DNA of 24,996 bases from Coriobacteriia bacterium (GTDB lineage: Bacteria; Actinomycetota; Coriobacteriia; Coriobacteriales; Atopobiaceae): contig QAKZ01000002.1 in assembly GCA_003150175.1 (NCBI GenBank), forward strand, positions 1 through 24,996, in the 5' to 3' direction. Every line of letters begins with the position of its first letter. Within the stretch, counting starts at the first letter, position 1. Below, piece after piece: positions 1 through 8,496 of the stretch. The notes beneath the pieces were generated by a model, which was not told the DNA's origin, ran no database searches, and was given only the letters and a program-made list of their open reading frames with translations. The position numbers and the translations under genes were made by a program.

Positions 1-453
1 GGTATATCAGTTACCACATGGAAGGGAGCTCACATGAGCGAAGAAAAAGAGGCACGGAAGGTCGTGAGAGCCGGTCTGTACAGGGGACTCACCGCGGTAT
101 GCGCGTTCACCCTGTCACTCTCGATGGGCGCGGGAACGCTGCTTGAGGGATACCGCTCCACGATTGACTCCAACCTCGGCACCACCAGCGAGAAGTTCGT
201 CTCGACCTCCACGGCCGACGAGCCCCTCTACGAGAACTACAAGCCCTCCTCCGACGTCCTCAACGCGGACGGGACGGGCAACTCTCGCGCCCTGATCCAG
301 AAGGGCATCGACCTCGGTCGTAAGCAGGAGGCCGAGGGCGCCGTCCTGCTGAAGAACAACACCTCCGACGGCCGCGGCCTGCCGCTGCAGTCCGGCGAGA
401 ACGTCTCGCTGTTCGGCATCCGCAGCCACACGATGCTGCTCGGCTCCGGCATG
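1..453 (+). repeat. 453-bp exact direct repeat, copy 1
   Basis: Bases 1-453 match 5157-5609 with no difference, at a constant offset of 5156. The repeat may extend left of the window. It carries the TATATCAG end of a putative operator/promoter, a ribosome site (GAAGGGAG), and 140 codons encoding a membrane anchor and the start of a GH3 sandwich domain. Identity stops at base 454. The two other paralogous GH3 genes here are far more diverged, so this is a recent duplication, gene conversion or assembly duplicate. Confidence 0.97.
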
Positions 454-1050
454 AGCGAGTACGGCTGCGAGGCCATGCCGAACCTCCACTCCGAGCGCCC
501 GCGCCGCAACGACCACACCGAGGAGTACCAGTGCGTGTACCACGAGTACATGCTCAAGTTCTTCGCGCGCCGCCCGTACTTCTGGGCCACGCACGTGTGG
601 AACATGTTCGACTTCGCGGCCGATGCCCGCGACCAGGGCGGCGAGCCCGGCATGAACCACAAGGGCCTCGTCACCTTCGACCGCAAGACCAAGAAGGACT
701 CCTTCTATATCTACAAGGCCTGGTGGAGCAAGGAGCCCTTCGTGCACGTGTGCTCCAAGCGCTTCGAGGACCGCTGCGCCAAGTCGATCACCGTCAAGGC
801 GTACTCCAACCAGCCCGAGGTCACCTTCCTCGTCAACGGCCAGAAGGTCGAGACCGTGCGCGAGAACCCGAAGGACCCGCACGTGTTCAGGCTCTTCATT
901 CCGCTGGCCGAGGGCGAGACCCGTGTCGAGGCCGTGGCGGGGGAGTGCCGCGACGAGGCCACCTGGCGCCGCGTCCACGAGCCGAACGCCGCCTATAAGC
1001 TGGTAAAGAAGAAGGGCCAGCAGAAGAGCAACTGGGCCGACAACGAGTAG
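34..1050 (+). CDS. Chimeric ORF: GH3 N-terminus fused to GH2 C-terminus
   Basis: The frame encodes 338 residues. Residues 1-140 are identical to the start of GH3-B: a basic N-terminus, one membrane helix (about 16-35) and the first strands of the GH3 alpha/beta sandwich. From residue 141 the protein is the C-terminal part of a GH2 beta-galactosidase/beta-glucuronidase-like enzyme. It starts with SEYGCEA, which holds the expected GH2 nucleophile Glu (E142), then HVWNMFDFAADARD, NHKGLVTFDRKTKKDSF and a C-terminal beta domain. Most of the GH2 protein is missing, including the sugar-binding domain and the acid/base Glu, and so is most of GH3, so catalysis is unlikely. The ribosome site GAAGGGAG lies just before the ATG. 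The frame stays open across the junction. It could be an expressed fusion, a pseudogene made by recombination, or a misassembly. The domain assignments are firm; the biological reality is not. Confidence 0.75.
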   Translation: MSEEKEARKVVRAGLYRGLTAVCAFTLSLSMGAGTLLEGYRSTIDSNLGTTSEKFVSTSTADEPLYENYKPSSDVLNADGTGNSRALIQKGIDLGRKQEAEGAVLLKNNTSDGRGLPLQSGENVSLFGIRSHTMLLGSGMSEYGCEAMPNLHSERPRRNDHTEEYQCVYHEYMLKFFARRPYFWATHVWNMFDFAADARDQGGEPGMNHKGLVTFDRKTKKDSFYIYKAWWSKEPFVHVCSKRFEDRCAKSITVKAYSNQPEVTFLVNGQKVETVRENPKDPHVFRLFIPLAEGETRVEAVAGECRDEATWRRVHEPNAAYKLVKKKGQQKSNWADNE

Positions 1051-1114
1051 TTGCCCGCTCAGCGCCTAGCGCCCAGCGCCCCGCCCGCCCAGCTCATATC
1101 CAGGCTCCCTCCGA

Positions 1115-1155
1115 GGGTCGCCGACCGCTTGCCATGCCGGTCGGCGGCCCTTATT
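1115..1155 (+). terminator. Hairpin after chimeric ORF
   Basis: A 13-bp stem (1115-1127 with 1138-1150, one G-U pair) is followed by TTATT. It lies 65 bases after the chimeric ORF's stop codon and is a probable intrinsic terminator with a weak U tract. Confidence 0.6.
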
Positions 1156-1182
1156 CGCCGGCTAAATTGTCATATCAGTCAG

Positions 1183-1199
1183 AAGTCATCTGATGACTT
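1183..1199. promoter_or_regulatory. 8-1-8 perfect palindrome upstream of GH3-A
   Basis: AAGTCATC-T-GATGACTT is a perfect 8-bp inverted repeat with a one-base spacer, in an AT-richer stretch of the 316-base gap between the chimeric ORF and GH3-A. A TTGACG hexamer (1198-1203) overlaps its right end and could be a -35 box, but I see no convincing -10 at the right distance. It is a candidate transcription-factor site. The rest of the gap (1051-1366) holds the terminator and the operator at 1310. Confidence 0.4.
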
Positions 1200-1309
1200 G
1201 ACGCAAAACTCGATTTGTCAAAACGCCCAGCTACCGTTTGCCGTCACATCGCTACCGCCTGCTTGAAAGAAAGCTGACGCGGTCAGATAAACAAGGAAAT
1301 ATCCCTAAT

Positions 1310-1321
1310 CTGGTATATCAG
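1310..1321. promoter_or_regulatory. Operator-like near-palindrome and -10 region before GH3-A
   Basis: CTGGTATATCAG differs by one base from the perfect palindrome CTGATATATCAG. The same 12-mer occurs before GH3-B at 5155-5166. TGGTATATC also reads as an extended -10 element, so a protein bound here would block RNA polymerase. The GH3-A start codon lies 46 bases downstream. Confidence 0.5.
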
Positions 1322-1366
1322 CAAGCTAGGGCATATGCCCGCCACACACCAGATAGGGGAGGAAAG

Positions 1367-4300
1367 ATGGCACAGAAAGGCGGGGTCGCCGACCCCACAA
1401 GCTACAAGGCGAGGAAGAAGGCGTGGAAGAAGGCCAAGCGGCGCGTCGCGCTGCCCGCGAAGATCCTCTGCTTCATCCTGCCGATCATGTTCATCGCCAC
1501 CGGCATCGCGCTGTACTTCTTCAACTGGTTCCCGATGACGTTCGACCTCGTCACGTCGTCGAACCGCACGAAGATCACCAACCCCGATAACTCGGCGCAG
1601 TACTTCACGAGCGACTTCTCCTCCGACGAGGAGCGCGTCGAGTACGGCAAGATGCTCTCCGAGAAGGTCGAGGCCGAGGGCGCGACCCTGCTCAAGAACG
1701 AGGGCGGCGCGCTGCCGCTTGCGCACGGCGCCAAGGTCACGCTCTTCTCGCACTCGAGCACCGACCTCGTCTACGGCGGCACCGGCTCGGCCGGCCTCGA
1801 CACCTCGAGCGTTCCCACGCTGAAGGAGGCCATGGAGGCCGCCGGTTTCCAGGTCAACCCCACCATGTGGGATTTCTACACCACCGGCGCCGGCTCTGCG
1901 GAGCAGTATAAGCGCCAGACCGTGAGCCTCACCGGCAAGACCAAGGTCACCTCCAACCAGGTCAACGAGGTGCCCTGGTCCGAGTACGACCAGGCCACGC
2001 TCGACTCCGTCGCCGACTACGGCGACGCGGCCGTCGCCGTGATCTCGCGCGTCGGCGGCGAGGGCTACGACCTCAACACCGCCGACGAGCACGCCCGCTC
2101 CGGCGGCTACCTCGGCCTCACCGAGGAGGAGCGCGACATGCTCGCGAACCTCAAGGCCATGAAGGAGGCCGGCAAGGTCCGCAAGGTCGTTGTCCTGCTG
2201 AACTCCTCCAACCCGATCCAGCTCGACTTCCTCAAGGACTCCGACTACGACGTCGACGCCGTCCTGTGGGTCGGCGGCGTGGGCGCGCAGGGCATCAACG
2301 CGGTCGGCAAGATCCTCGCCGGCGACGTGAACCCCTCCGGCGCCCTGTCCGACACGTTCCTCTACGACAACCTCTCGGCCCCGTCCGTGGTCAACTCCGG
2401 CGACTTCACCTACGCGAACGCCGACGAGAAGGGCCTCGACAAGTTCAACTCCAAGTACATGGTCTACCAGGAGGGCATCTACGTCGGGTACCGTTATTAC
2501 GAGACCCGCTATGAGGACGCCGTCATGGGCACCGCCAACACCGGTGACTACAACTACTCCGATGACGTCGCCTACGGCTTCGGCTCGGGCCTCTCGTACA
2601 CGACCTTCCAGACCTCCGGCGTGAGCGCGACCTATAACGCATCCACCGACAAGTTCGACGTCACCGCCACCGTGACCAACACCGGCGACGTCGCGGGCTC
2701 CAAGTCCGTCCAGGTCTACATGCAGTCGCCCTACACCGACTACGACCGTGCCCACGGCATCGAGAAGCCCTCGGCCCAGCTCGTCGGTTTCGCCAAGACC
2801 AAGCAGCTCGAGCCCGGCGAGTCCCAGGTCGTCACCGTCTCCGTCGACCGTCGCGACATGGCCTCCTACGACGCCGACGGCGCCCAGACCTACGTCCTCG
2901 ACGCCGGCGACTACCTGCTCACTGTCGCCGACGGCGCGCACGCCGCGGTGAACAACTTCCTGGCCCACAAGGGCTACACCCCCGAGACCACCGGCGGCAA
3001 GATGGACGCCGCGGGCGACGCCTCTGCCGTCAGTGTGTGGAACAACGCCGCGCTCGACACGACGACCTACGCCGCCTCGGCCAAGGGCGCCCAGATCACC
3101 AACCAGTTCGATGACGCCGACCTCAACCGCGCCGGGTTCACCGGCGACCAGAAGGTCACCTATCTCTCGCGCTCCGACTGGGAGGGCACGCTTGCCGACG
3201 AGGCCCCCGTCCTGGAGGCCACCGACGACATGGTCGCGCAGCTCTCCAACTCCCGCTACGCTGCGGGTCTCTATGACGGCGAGTACAACGGCGCCTCCAT
3301 GCCCACCACCGGCGCCAAGAACGGCCTCAAGCTCATCGACCTTATGGGCCTCGACTACGACGACCCCAAGTGGAACGACCTGCTCGACCAGCTGAAGCCC
3401 TCCGACATGAGCTTCCTCATCGGCTCCGCGTTCCACTACACGCAGGCGATCGACTCCATCCAGCTTCCTGGCACCCGCGACGAGAACGGGCCGACCGGCC
3501 TCACCACCATGCTGTTCGGCGCGAAGTCCGACATCAAGACCATGGGCCTGCCCTCCGAGGACGTCATGGGCGCCACCTTCAACGTTGACCTGCTCTCCGA
3601 CGTGGGCCGTGTGATCGGCAACGACTGCATCGCCGCCAAGGTGAGCTACCTCTACGGCCCCGGCGCCAACATCCACCGCAACGCCTACTGCGGCCGCAAC
3701 TTCGAGTACTTCTCTGAGGACTCCTTCCTCTCTGGTAAGCTGCTCTCCAGCGAGTGCCAGGGCATCGAGTCCAAGGGCGCCCACGTGCTCATCAAGCACT
3801 TCGCCCTGAACGACCAGGAGACCAACCGCAGCGGTGCCTCTACCTGGACCAACGAGCAGGCCATCCGCGAGGTCTACCTGCGCTCCTTCGAGTACGCCTT
3901 CACTGAGGGCAACGTCAACGGCGTGATGACCTCCTACAGCCGCGTCGGCTGCCACTGGAACGGCGCCGACTATGGCATGATCTCGGGCGTCCTGCGCGGC
4001 GAGTGGGGCTGCAACGGCGCGGTCATCTCGGACAACTCCGCCATGAACAACCACTACATGGACGGCGCCGACGGCGTCCTGGCCGGCTCCGACCTCTTTG
4101 ACTCCATGACCGAGATCGAGTGGAAGCAGCTCAAGAAGTACGAGAACGACCCCGTCGTGGTCTCCGCCATGCGCGACAGCGTCCACCGCATCGCCTACGC
4201 GACGCTCAACTCGCTCGCCATGAACGACATCGGCCCGGACACCACCATCGCCTACACCAAGCCCGCCTACGTGCTCGTCGACACCGCGTGCTTCGTGCTC

Positions 4301-4393
4301 TCCGGCGCAGGTTTCGTGTTCTGTCTGGTCTTCGCCATCGTGAAGAACCGCCGCTTCAAGCGCGAGAACCCCAAGCCCCAGAAGGACGCCTAG
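1367..4393 (+). CDS. Membrane-anchored GH3 glycosidase, inverted domain order (GH3-A)
   Basis: This 1008-residue protein is a family 3 glycoside hydrolase, a retaining enzyme that usually removes non-reducing beta-D-glucosyl or related residues. The domain order is reversed, as in Ruminococcus albus-type enzymes: the alpha/beta sandwich comes first (about 80-400), then a fibronectin III-like domain (about 460-560), then the TIM barrel (about 700-960). The barrel shows KHF (K810-H811), NDQETNR and EYFSED. The expected nucleophile is D889 in VISDN, where many relatives have SDW or SDF. The candidate acid/base is E232 in GGEGYD. Membrane helices at about 28-52 and 968-992 bracket the enzyme, and basic residues flank both on the cytoplasmic side, so the catalytic part should face outward. 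I chose ATG 1367 because GGGGAGGAAAG precedes it; the in-frame upstream ATG at 1238 has no such site and would overlap the operator. Substrate is unknown. Confidence 0.9.
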   Translation: MAQKGGVADPTSYKARKKAWKKAKRRVALPAKILCFILPIMFIATGIALYFFNWFPMTFDLVTSSNRTKITNPDNSAQYFTSDFSSDEERVEYGKMLSEKVEAEGATLLKNEGGALPLAHGAKVTLFSHSSTDLVYGGTGSAGLDTSSVPTLKEAMEAAGFQVNPTMWDFYTTGAGSAEQYKRQTVSLTGKTKVTSNQVNEVPWSEYDQATLDSVADYGDAAVAVISRVGGEGYDLNTADEHARSGGYLGLTEEERDMLANLKAMKEAGKVRKVVVLLNSSNPIQLDFLKDSDYDVDAVLWVGGVGAQGINAVGKILAGDVNPSGALSDTFLYDNLSAPSVVNSGDFTYANADEKGLDKFNSKYMVYQEGIYVGYRYYETRYEDAVMGTANTGDYNYSDDVAYGFGSGLSYTTFQTSGVSATYNASTDKFDVTATVTNTGDVAGSKSVQVYMQSPYTDYDRAHGIEKPSAQLVGFAKTKQLEPGESQVVTVSVDRRDMASYDADGAQTYVLDAGDYLLTVADGAHAAVNNFLAHKGYTPETTGGKMDAAGDASAVSVWNNAALDTTTYAASAKGAQITNQFDDADLNRAGFTGDQKVTYLSRSDWEGTLADEAPVLEATDDMVAQLSNSRYAAGLYDGEYNGASMPTTGAKNGLKLIDLMGLDYDDPKWNDLLDQLKPSDMSFLIGSAFHYTQAIDSIQLPGTRDENGPTGLTTMLFGAKSDIKTMGLPSEDVMGATFNVDLLSDVGRVIGNDCIAAKVSYLYGPGANIHRNAYCGRNFEYFSEDSFLSGKLLSSECQGIESKGAHVLIKHFALNDQETNRSGASTWTNEQAIREVYLRSFEYAFTEGNVNGVMTSYSRVGCHWNGADYGMISGVLRGEWGCNGAVISDNSAMNNHYMDGADGVLAGSDLFDSMTEIEWKQLKKYENDPVVVSAMRDSVHRIAYATLNSLAMNDIGPDTTIAYTKPAYVLVDTACFVLSGAGFVFCLVFAIVKNRRFKRENPKPQKDA

Positions 4394-4430
4394 CGCGCAT
4401 CGGGTAAGATAATCCGTGCTGTACCATCGA

Positions 4431-4463
4431 GGGCGCGCCGGCTGTGCTGCCGGCGCGCCCTTA
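4431..4463 (+). terminator. GC-rich hairpin between GH3-A and MarR
   Basis: A perfect 12-bp stem (4431-4442 with 4449-4460) has a six-base loop and is followed only by TTA. It lies 38 bases after the GH3-A stop and 35 bases before the MarR start. It may be a weak terminator or a leader structure of the regulator mRNA. TAAGAT at 4405-4410 could be a -10 box for the MarR gene, but no clear -35 is present. Confidence 0.5.
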
Positions 4464-4494
4464 CATGACCCTCGACCCCCAAAGAGGTGCCCTG

Positions 4495-4977
4495 ATGCCC
4501 ACAAACGCCAACAACGCCCCCGGTGCCCCGGAGCTGCCGGCGCCCGAGCGCAGGCTCGCCCTGCTCGTCTCGGGCCTGCGCCACAACTTCCAGGAGATAT
4601 GCGCCGAGCGCCTGAAGGAGGTCGGGCTCTCGCAGGGGCTCGTGTACTTCGTGCTCTACGTCGGCGCGCACGAGGGCTGCACCCAGACCGAGATGAACAA
4701 CGCCCTGCGCGTCGACGTGGGCTACTCGACGCGCTCGGTGTCCAAGCTCGTCGAGGCGGGCGTCATCGAGCGTGCGCCGAACCCCGCGGACGGGCGCTCG
4801 AACCTCCTGCACCTCACCCAGAAGGGCAAGGAGGTCTCTGCGTTCGTCGAGGAGTTGGTGACCGAGTGGGACGAGGAGGCGCTCTCGTGCCTCGATCCTG
4901 CAGAGAAATCGCAGCTCGTCGACCTGCTCGGACGCGTGGTCTTCTCGATGGGGGCGCAGCGCGAGTACGGGAACTAG
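4495..4977 (+). CDS. MarR-family transcriptional regulator (glycoside locus)
   Basis: This 160-residue protein has the MarR layout: a helical dimerisation N-terminus, a winged helix-turn-helix (about 63-91, with TQTEMNNALRVDVGYSTRSV) and a wing with the family's D-G-R (residues 99-101), then C-terminal dimer helices. It should bind DNA as a dimer and respond to a small ligand. The start at 4495 is supported by AAAGAGGTG upstream; an in-frame ATG at 4465 and one at 4444 inside the hairpin lack a comparable site. It sits between two GH3 genes, all on the + strand. Near-palindromes typical of dimer sites lie 11 bases after its stop and before both GH3 genes. I infer that it controls the enzymes and perhaps the transporter further on, but nothing in the sequence proves the pairing. 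Confidence 0.88.
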   Translation: MPTNANNAPGAPELPAPERRLALLVSGLRHNFQEICAERLKEVGLSQGLVYFVLYVGAHEGCTQTEMNNALRVDVGYSTRSVSKLVEAGVIERAPNPADGRSNLLHLTQKGKEVSAFVEELVTEWDEEALSCLDPAEKSQLVDLLGRVVFSMGAQREYGN

Positions 4978-4987
4978 CCGAATTCGT

Positions 4988-4999
4988 CAGATATATTAG
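4988..4999. promoter_or_regulatory. Operator-like near-palindrome after MarR
   Basis: CAGATATATTAG differs at two positions from CTGATATATCAG. It is the first of three such elements in the 212-base gap before GH3-B; its centre lies 124 bp from the next. It falls before the MarR terminator hairpin, so a role in promoter control is less clear than for the other two. Confidence 0.35.
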
Positions 5000-5007
5000 T
5001 AAGAGCG

Positions 5008-5046
5008 CGGCTGGCGGGGTAATCGATTCCGTCAGCCGTTTCTTTT
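5008..5046 (+). terminator. Intrinsic terminator after MarR
   Basis: A 10-bp stem (5008-5017 with 5029-5038, one G-U pair) is followed directly by TTTCTTTT. It starts 31 bases after the MarR stop, so GH3-B needs its own promoter. Confidence 0.75.
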
Positions 5047-5111
5047 GTTCCAAAAGCCATTTAGGTCGCCAAATACTACCGTTCACCAACTAAATCCCTC
5101 CATTTAGCTAT

Positions 5112-5123
5112 CTGATATATCAC
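5112..5123. promoter_or_regulatory. Operator-like near-palindrome upstream of GH3-B (distal)
   Basis: CTGATATATCAC matches the palindrome CTGATATATCAG at 11 of 12 positions. Its centre lies 43 bp from that of the proximal site at 5155, about four helical turns, so dimers on both sites would sit on the same face of the DNA. Confidence 0.5.
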
Positions 5124-5154
5124 AGGACCTTCAAATCCAGTCAGTATTCAATTG

Positions 5155-5166
5155 CTGGTATATCAG
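5155..5166. promoter_or_regulatory. Operator-like near-palindrome and -10 region of GH3-B (proximal)
   Basis: CTGGTATATCAG is identical to the site before GH3-A. TGGTATATC can serve as an extended -10, which would put the start of transcription near 5171 and leave a leader of about 20 bases. I see no clear -35. Ten of its twelve bases lie inside the 453-bp repeat, so copy 1 at bases 1-10 carries the same element. Confidence 0.55.
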
Positions 5167-5609
5167 TTACCACATGGAAGGGAGCTCACATGAGCGAAGA
5201 AAAAGAGGCACGGAAGGTCGTGAGAGCCGGTCTGTACAGGGGACTCACCGCGGTATGCGCGTTCACCCTGTCACTCTCGATGGGCGCGGGAACGCTGCTT
5301 GAGGGATACCGCTCCACGATTGACTCCAACCTCGGCACCACCAGCGAGAAGTTCGTCTCGACCTCCACGGCCGACGAGCCCCTCTACGAGAACTACAAGC
5401 CCTCCTCCGACGTCCTCAACGCGGACGGGACGGGCAACTCTCGCGCCCTGATCCAGAAGGGCATCGACCTCGGTCGTAAGCAGGAGGCCGAGGGCGCCGT
5501 CCTGCTGAAGAACAACACCTCCGACGGCCGCGGCCTGCCGCTGCAGTCCGGCGAGAACGTCTCGCTGTTCGGCATCCGCAGCCACACGATGCTGCTCGGC
5601 TCCGGCATG
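5157..5609 (+). repeat. 453-bp exact direct repeat, copy 2
   Basis: This is the second copy of the repeat at 1-453. Here it leads into a complete GH3 gene, so this is probably the original context. Recombination between the copies would excise or amplify a 5156-bp unit holding the chimeric ORF, GH3-A and the MarR gene. Confidence 0.97.
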
Positions 5610-8495
5610 GGCACCAAGGTCATGGGCCCCTGCATCAGCCTCGAGCAGGCTCTCTCGCAGAACAAGACCGACTTCAAGGACACCATCGCGCGTTCCGTGA
5701 AGATGCAGATGGGCAAGGCCGGCGGCGACGACCGCGGCATCAGCTTCACCCCGCCGCAGTCCACCATGCCCGGCGGCTGGTCGGGCGACGAGTTCGACTT
5801 CGAGGGCGCGGGCCTGAACATCAATCCGACGCTCGTTAGCGCCTACACCTCGCTCAACGAGACCTATAACCACGCCGAGAACGAGGTCGCGACGCCCGAC
5901 TACGACCTGAAGGAGCCGAGCCGCTCCGAGGTCGAGCAGGCCGCCGGCGGCGACCTCGCGTCGAGCTGCTCGCAGTACGGCGACGCCGCCATCGTGACCA
6001 TCAGCCGCGCCTCCGCCGAGGCCAACGACTTCCTGCCCGGCTCCGTCGCCGACGGCATCGGCGCCTCGGACCCGCTCGAGCTCACCGACAACGAGCGCGA
6101 GGCCATCAAGATGGCCGAGGAGTGCTCCAAGAACGTCGTCGTCCTCGTGAACACCGACACCCCGGTCCAGATCCAGGAGCTCGCCGACGACCCGAACGTC
6201 TCGGCCATCCTGTGGGTTGGCCACCCCGGCGCCTACGGCACCCTGGGCATCGCCGACCTCCTCGTCGGCCGCGCGAACCCCTCCGGCTCGCTGTCCGACA
6301 CCTACGCCGTGAACGAGAACTCCGCGCCGTCCGCGAAGAACATGGGCGACTTCACCTATGCCAACAAGGACGTCCTCACCCGCTCCGCCGGCCAGTTCGG
6401 CGACACCTCGAGCAAGTACGTGATCGAGGCCGAGGGCATCTACACCGGCTACAAGTACTACGAGACCCGTTACTACGACGCCGCGCTCGGCCAGGGCAAC
6501 GCAACCTCCGAGGCGGGCGCGACCGCCGGCGAGGGCGCCTGGAACTACGACGACGAGGTCACCTACAGCTTCGGCTACGGACTCAGCTACACCACCTTCA
6601 AGCAGGAGCTCATGGGTGAGCCCGAGTTCAGCGTCACCAAGGGCAAGAACGGCGAGACCGAGGCCTACGCGACCTTCAAGGTCAACGTGACCAACACCGG
6701 CGACGTGGCCGGCAAGTCCGCGGTCCAGGTCTACGGCCAGGCCCCCTACACCGCCGGCGGCGTCGAGAAGCCCGCGGTTCAGCTCCTCGGCTTCGGCAAG
6801 ACCTCCGAGCTCGCCCCCGGCGCCTCCGAGGAGGTCGACGTCAAGGTCGACCTGCAGTACATCGCCTCCTACGACTCCGAGCACGACAACGGCGACGGTA
6901 CCAAGGGCACCTACATCCTCGACCCCGGCAGCTACTACTTCGCCATCGGCAACGGCGCCCACGACGCGCTGAACAACATGATGGCCGCGCAGGGCGTCTC
7001 GACCGCGAAGATCTCCGGCGCCTCCGACGCCTCCAAGGCCTGCAAGAAGGACATCGACGAGAACTTCCTCGCAAAGACGGCCTTCTCGGTCTCCAAGACC
7101 GGCCAGAAGATCTCCAACCAGCTCGAGTACTCCGACTGGAACCACTTCCAGGACGGCGAGGTCACCAACCTCTCGCGCGCCGACTGGGGCGCGACCTGGC
7201 CCAAGACCTACTCCGACATGGAGCTCAAGGACGACGAGCTCATCAGCGACCTGAACGCCCACTACTACGACGTGAAGACCGGCGACGACACCTCGTCCAT
7301 CACCTGGGGCAAGGACTCCGGCATCAAGTTCTGGGACCTCTTTGACAAGAAGTTCGACGACGAGGCCTGGGACAAGGCCATGGACGAGCTCTCCCTCCAG
7401 GAGGCCCTGAACATCGCCACCTTCGGCGGCCCGAGCATCCCTGGCTCCAGGGCCCTCGGCACCTACGAGGACTACATGACCGAGAACAACGGCATCGGCA
7501 TCTCGCTGGCGCTCAACGCCTCTAAGGACAAGAACGCCCCTTGGGCCATCGCCGCCGACGACGCGAACGCCGGCTGGATCGGCGCCGTGCTCGGCTCCGC
7601 CCCCGTCGTGGCCGCTTCCTTCGACCCCGACCTCATGGGCGAGGTCGGCGACTACGTGGGCGACGAGGCGCTCTTCCTCGGCATCCCCATCCTCTGGGGC
7701 CCGGGCCTGAACACGCACCGCTCCGCCTATAACGGCCGCAACGGCGAGTACTACTCCGAGGACGCCATCCTCACCGGCAACGCCGCGATGGAGTTCGCCA
7801 TCGCCGCCGAGAAGAAGGGCCTCATCGCCTCCCCGAAGCACTTCGCTTTCAACGACCAGGAGACCAACCGCTACGGCATCGCTCCGTACATGACCGAGCA
7901 GAAGGCCCGCGAGGGAGACCTGCGCGCCTTCCAGATCGCCTTCGAGGCAACGAAGTACGATACCGATGACGTCGACGAGGGCATGAAGGGCGTCATGACC
8001 TCCTTCTCGAAGGTCGGCCCTGTCGAGTGCACCTCTTCCTACGGCCTGATCACCGGGATCCTCAAGAACGAGTGGGGCTTCCACGGCTACTGCGTGACCG
8101 ACATCTACGACGACACCGACCTCTACGGCTCCGTGCTCAACTCCGGCGTCACCTGCTGGGATACCCGCGGCATCTCGGGCTTCGACGGCGGCACCACCAT
8201 CGAGTCCACCTCGATCTTCGCCAAGCAGAACGACGGCCTGACCCCGGGCATCGAGACCGTCAAGGGCGACGCGCACCTGCAGCAGAATGTCAAGGACGCC
8301 GCTCACAACGTGCTCTTCGCGCTCTCCAAGTCCAACCTCACCAACCGCTACAACTCCACCGCGCACGTCGAGCAGCAGCCCACCTGGTGGCGCATCGCAT
8401 ACATCGCAGCCATCGCCGTGAGCGCTGTCCTGACCGTCGTCTTTGCCGTGCTCTCCGCCAGGACCGGCAAGAAGAACTCCAAGAAGGAGGCATAG
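5190..8495 (+). CDS. Membrane-anchored GH3 glycosidase, inverted domain order (GH3-B)
   Basis: This 1101-residue protein is a second family 3 glycoside hydrolase with the same reversed order as GH3-A: N-terminal membrane helix (about 16-35), alpha/beta sandwich (about 90-470), fibronectin III-like domain (around VNVTNTGDVAGKSAVQVY), TIM barrel (about 760-1040) and a C-terminal membrane helix (about 1067-1089) with a lysine-rich tail. The barrel has KHF (K883-H884), NDQETNR and EYYSED, and D971 in CVTDIYDD is the expected nucleophile. E277 in SAEAND sits where an acid/base Glu would be, in a context unlike GH3-A (GGEGYD), so specificity may differ. GAAGGGAG precedes the ATG. The next gene follows after one base and its ribosome site lies within the last codons here, so the two are coupled. 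The first 140 codons are duplicated in the chimeric ORF at 34. Confidence 0.9.
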   Translation: MSEEKEARKVVRAGLYRGLTAVCAFTLSLSMGAGTLLEGYRSTIDSNLGTTSEKFVSTSTADEPLYENYKPSSDVLNADGTGNSRALIQKGIDLGRKQEAEGAVLLKNNTSDGRGLPLQSGENVSLFGIRSHTMLLGSGMGTKVMGPCISLEQALSQNKTDFKDTIARSVKMQMGKAGGDDRGISFTPPQSTMPGGWSGDEFDFEGAGLNINPTLVSAYTSLNETYNHAENEVATPDYDLKEPSRSEVEQAAGGDLASSCSQYGDAAIVTISRASAEANDFLPGSVADGIGASDPLELTDNEREAIKMAEECSKNVVVLVNTDTPVQIQELADDPNVSAILWVGHPGAYGTLGIADLLVGRANPSGSLSDTYAVNENSAPSAKNMGDFTYANKDVLTRSAGQFGDTSSKYVIEAEGIYTGYKYYETRYYDAALGQGNATSEAGATAGEGAWNYDDEVTYSFGYGLSYTTFKQELMGEPEFSVTKGKNGETEAYATFKVNVTNTGDVAGKSAVQVYGQAPYTAGGVEKPAVQLLGFGKTSELAPGASEEVDVKVDLQYIASYDSEHDNGDGTKGTYILDPGSYYFAIGNGAHDALNNMMAAQGVSTAKISGASDASKACKKDIDENFLAKTAFSVSKTGQKISNQLEYSDWNHFQDGEVTNLSRADWGATWPKTYSDMELKDDELISDLNAHYYDVKTGDDTSSITWGKDSGIKFWDLFDKKFDDEAWDKAMDELSLQEALNIATFGGPSIPGSRALGTYEDYMTENNGIGISLALNASKDKNAPWAIAADDANAGWIGAVLGSAPVVAASFDPDLMGEVGDYVGDEALFLGIPILWGPGLNTHRSAYNGRNGEYYSEDAILTGNAAMEFAIAAEKKGLIASPKHFAFNDQETNRYGIAPYMTEQKAREGDLRAFQIAFEATKYDTDDVDEGMKGVMTSFSKVGPVECTSSYGLITGILKNEWGFHGYCVTDIYDDTDLYGSVLNSGVTCWDTRGISGFDGGTTIESTSIFAKQNDGLTPGIETVKGDAHLQQNVKDAAHNVLFALSKSNLTNRYNSTAHVEQQPTWWRIAYIAAIAVSAVLTVVFAVLSARTGKKNSKKEA

Positions 8496-8496
8496 G

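Noticed and set aside
1238..1366. N-terminal extension of GH3-A from an upstream ATG
   Set aside because: It has no ribosome site and would translate through the operator/-10 element; the ATG at 1367 has GGGGAGGAAAG.
1283..4504. Very long open frame on the reverse strand opposite GH3-A
   Set aside because: It is a high-GC shadow: its protein is a monotonous Val/Ala/Gly/Asp/Leu mixture without motifs, while the + strand frame has clear GH3 features.
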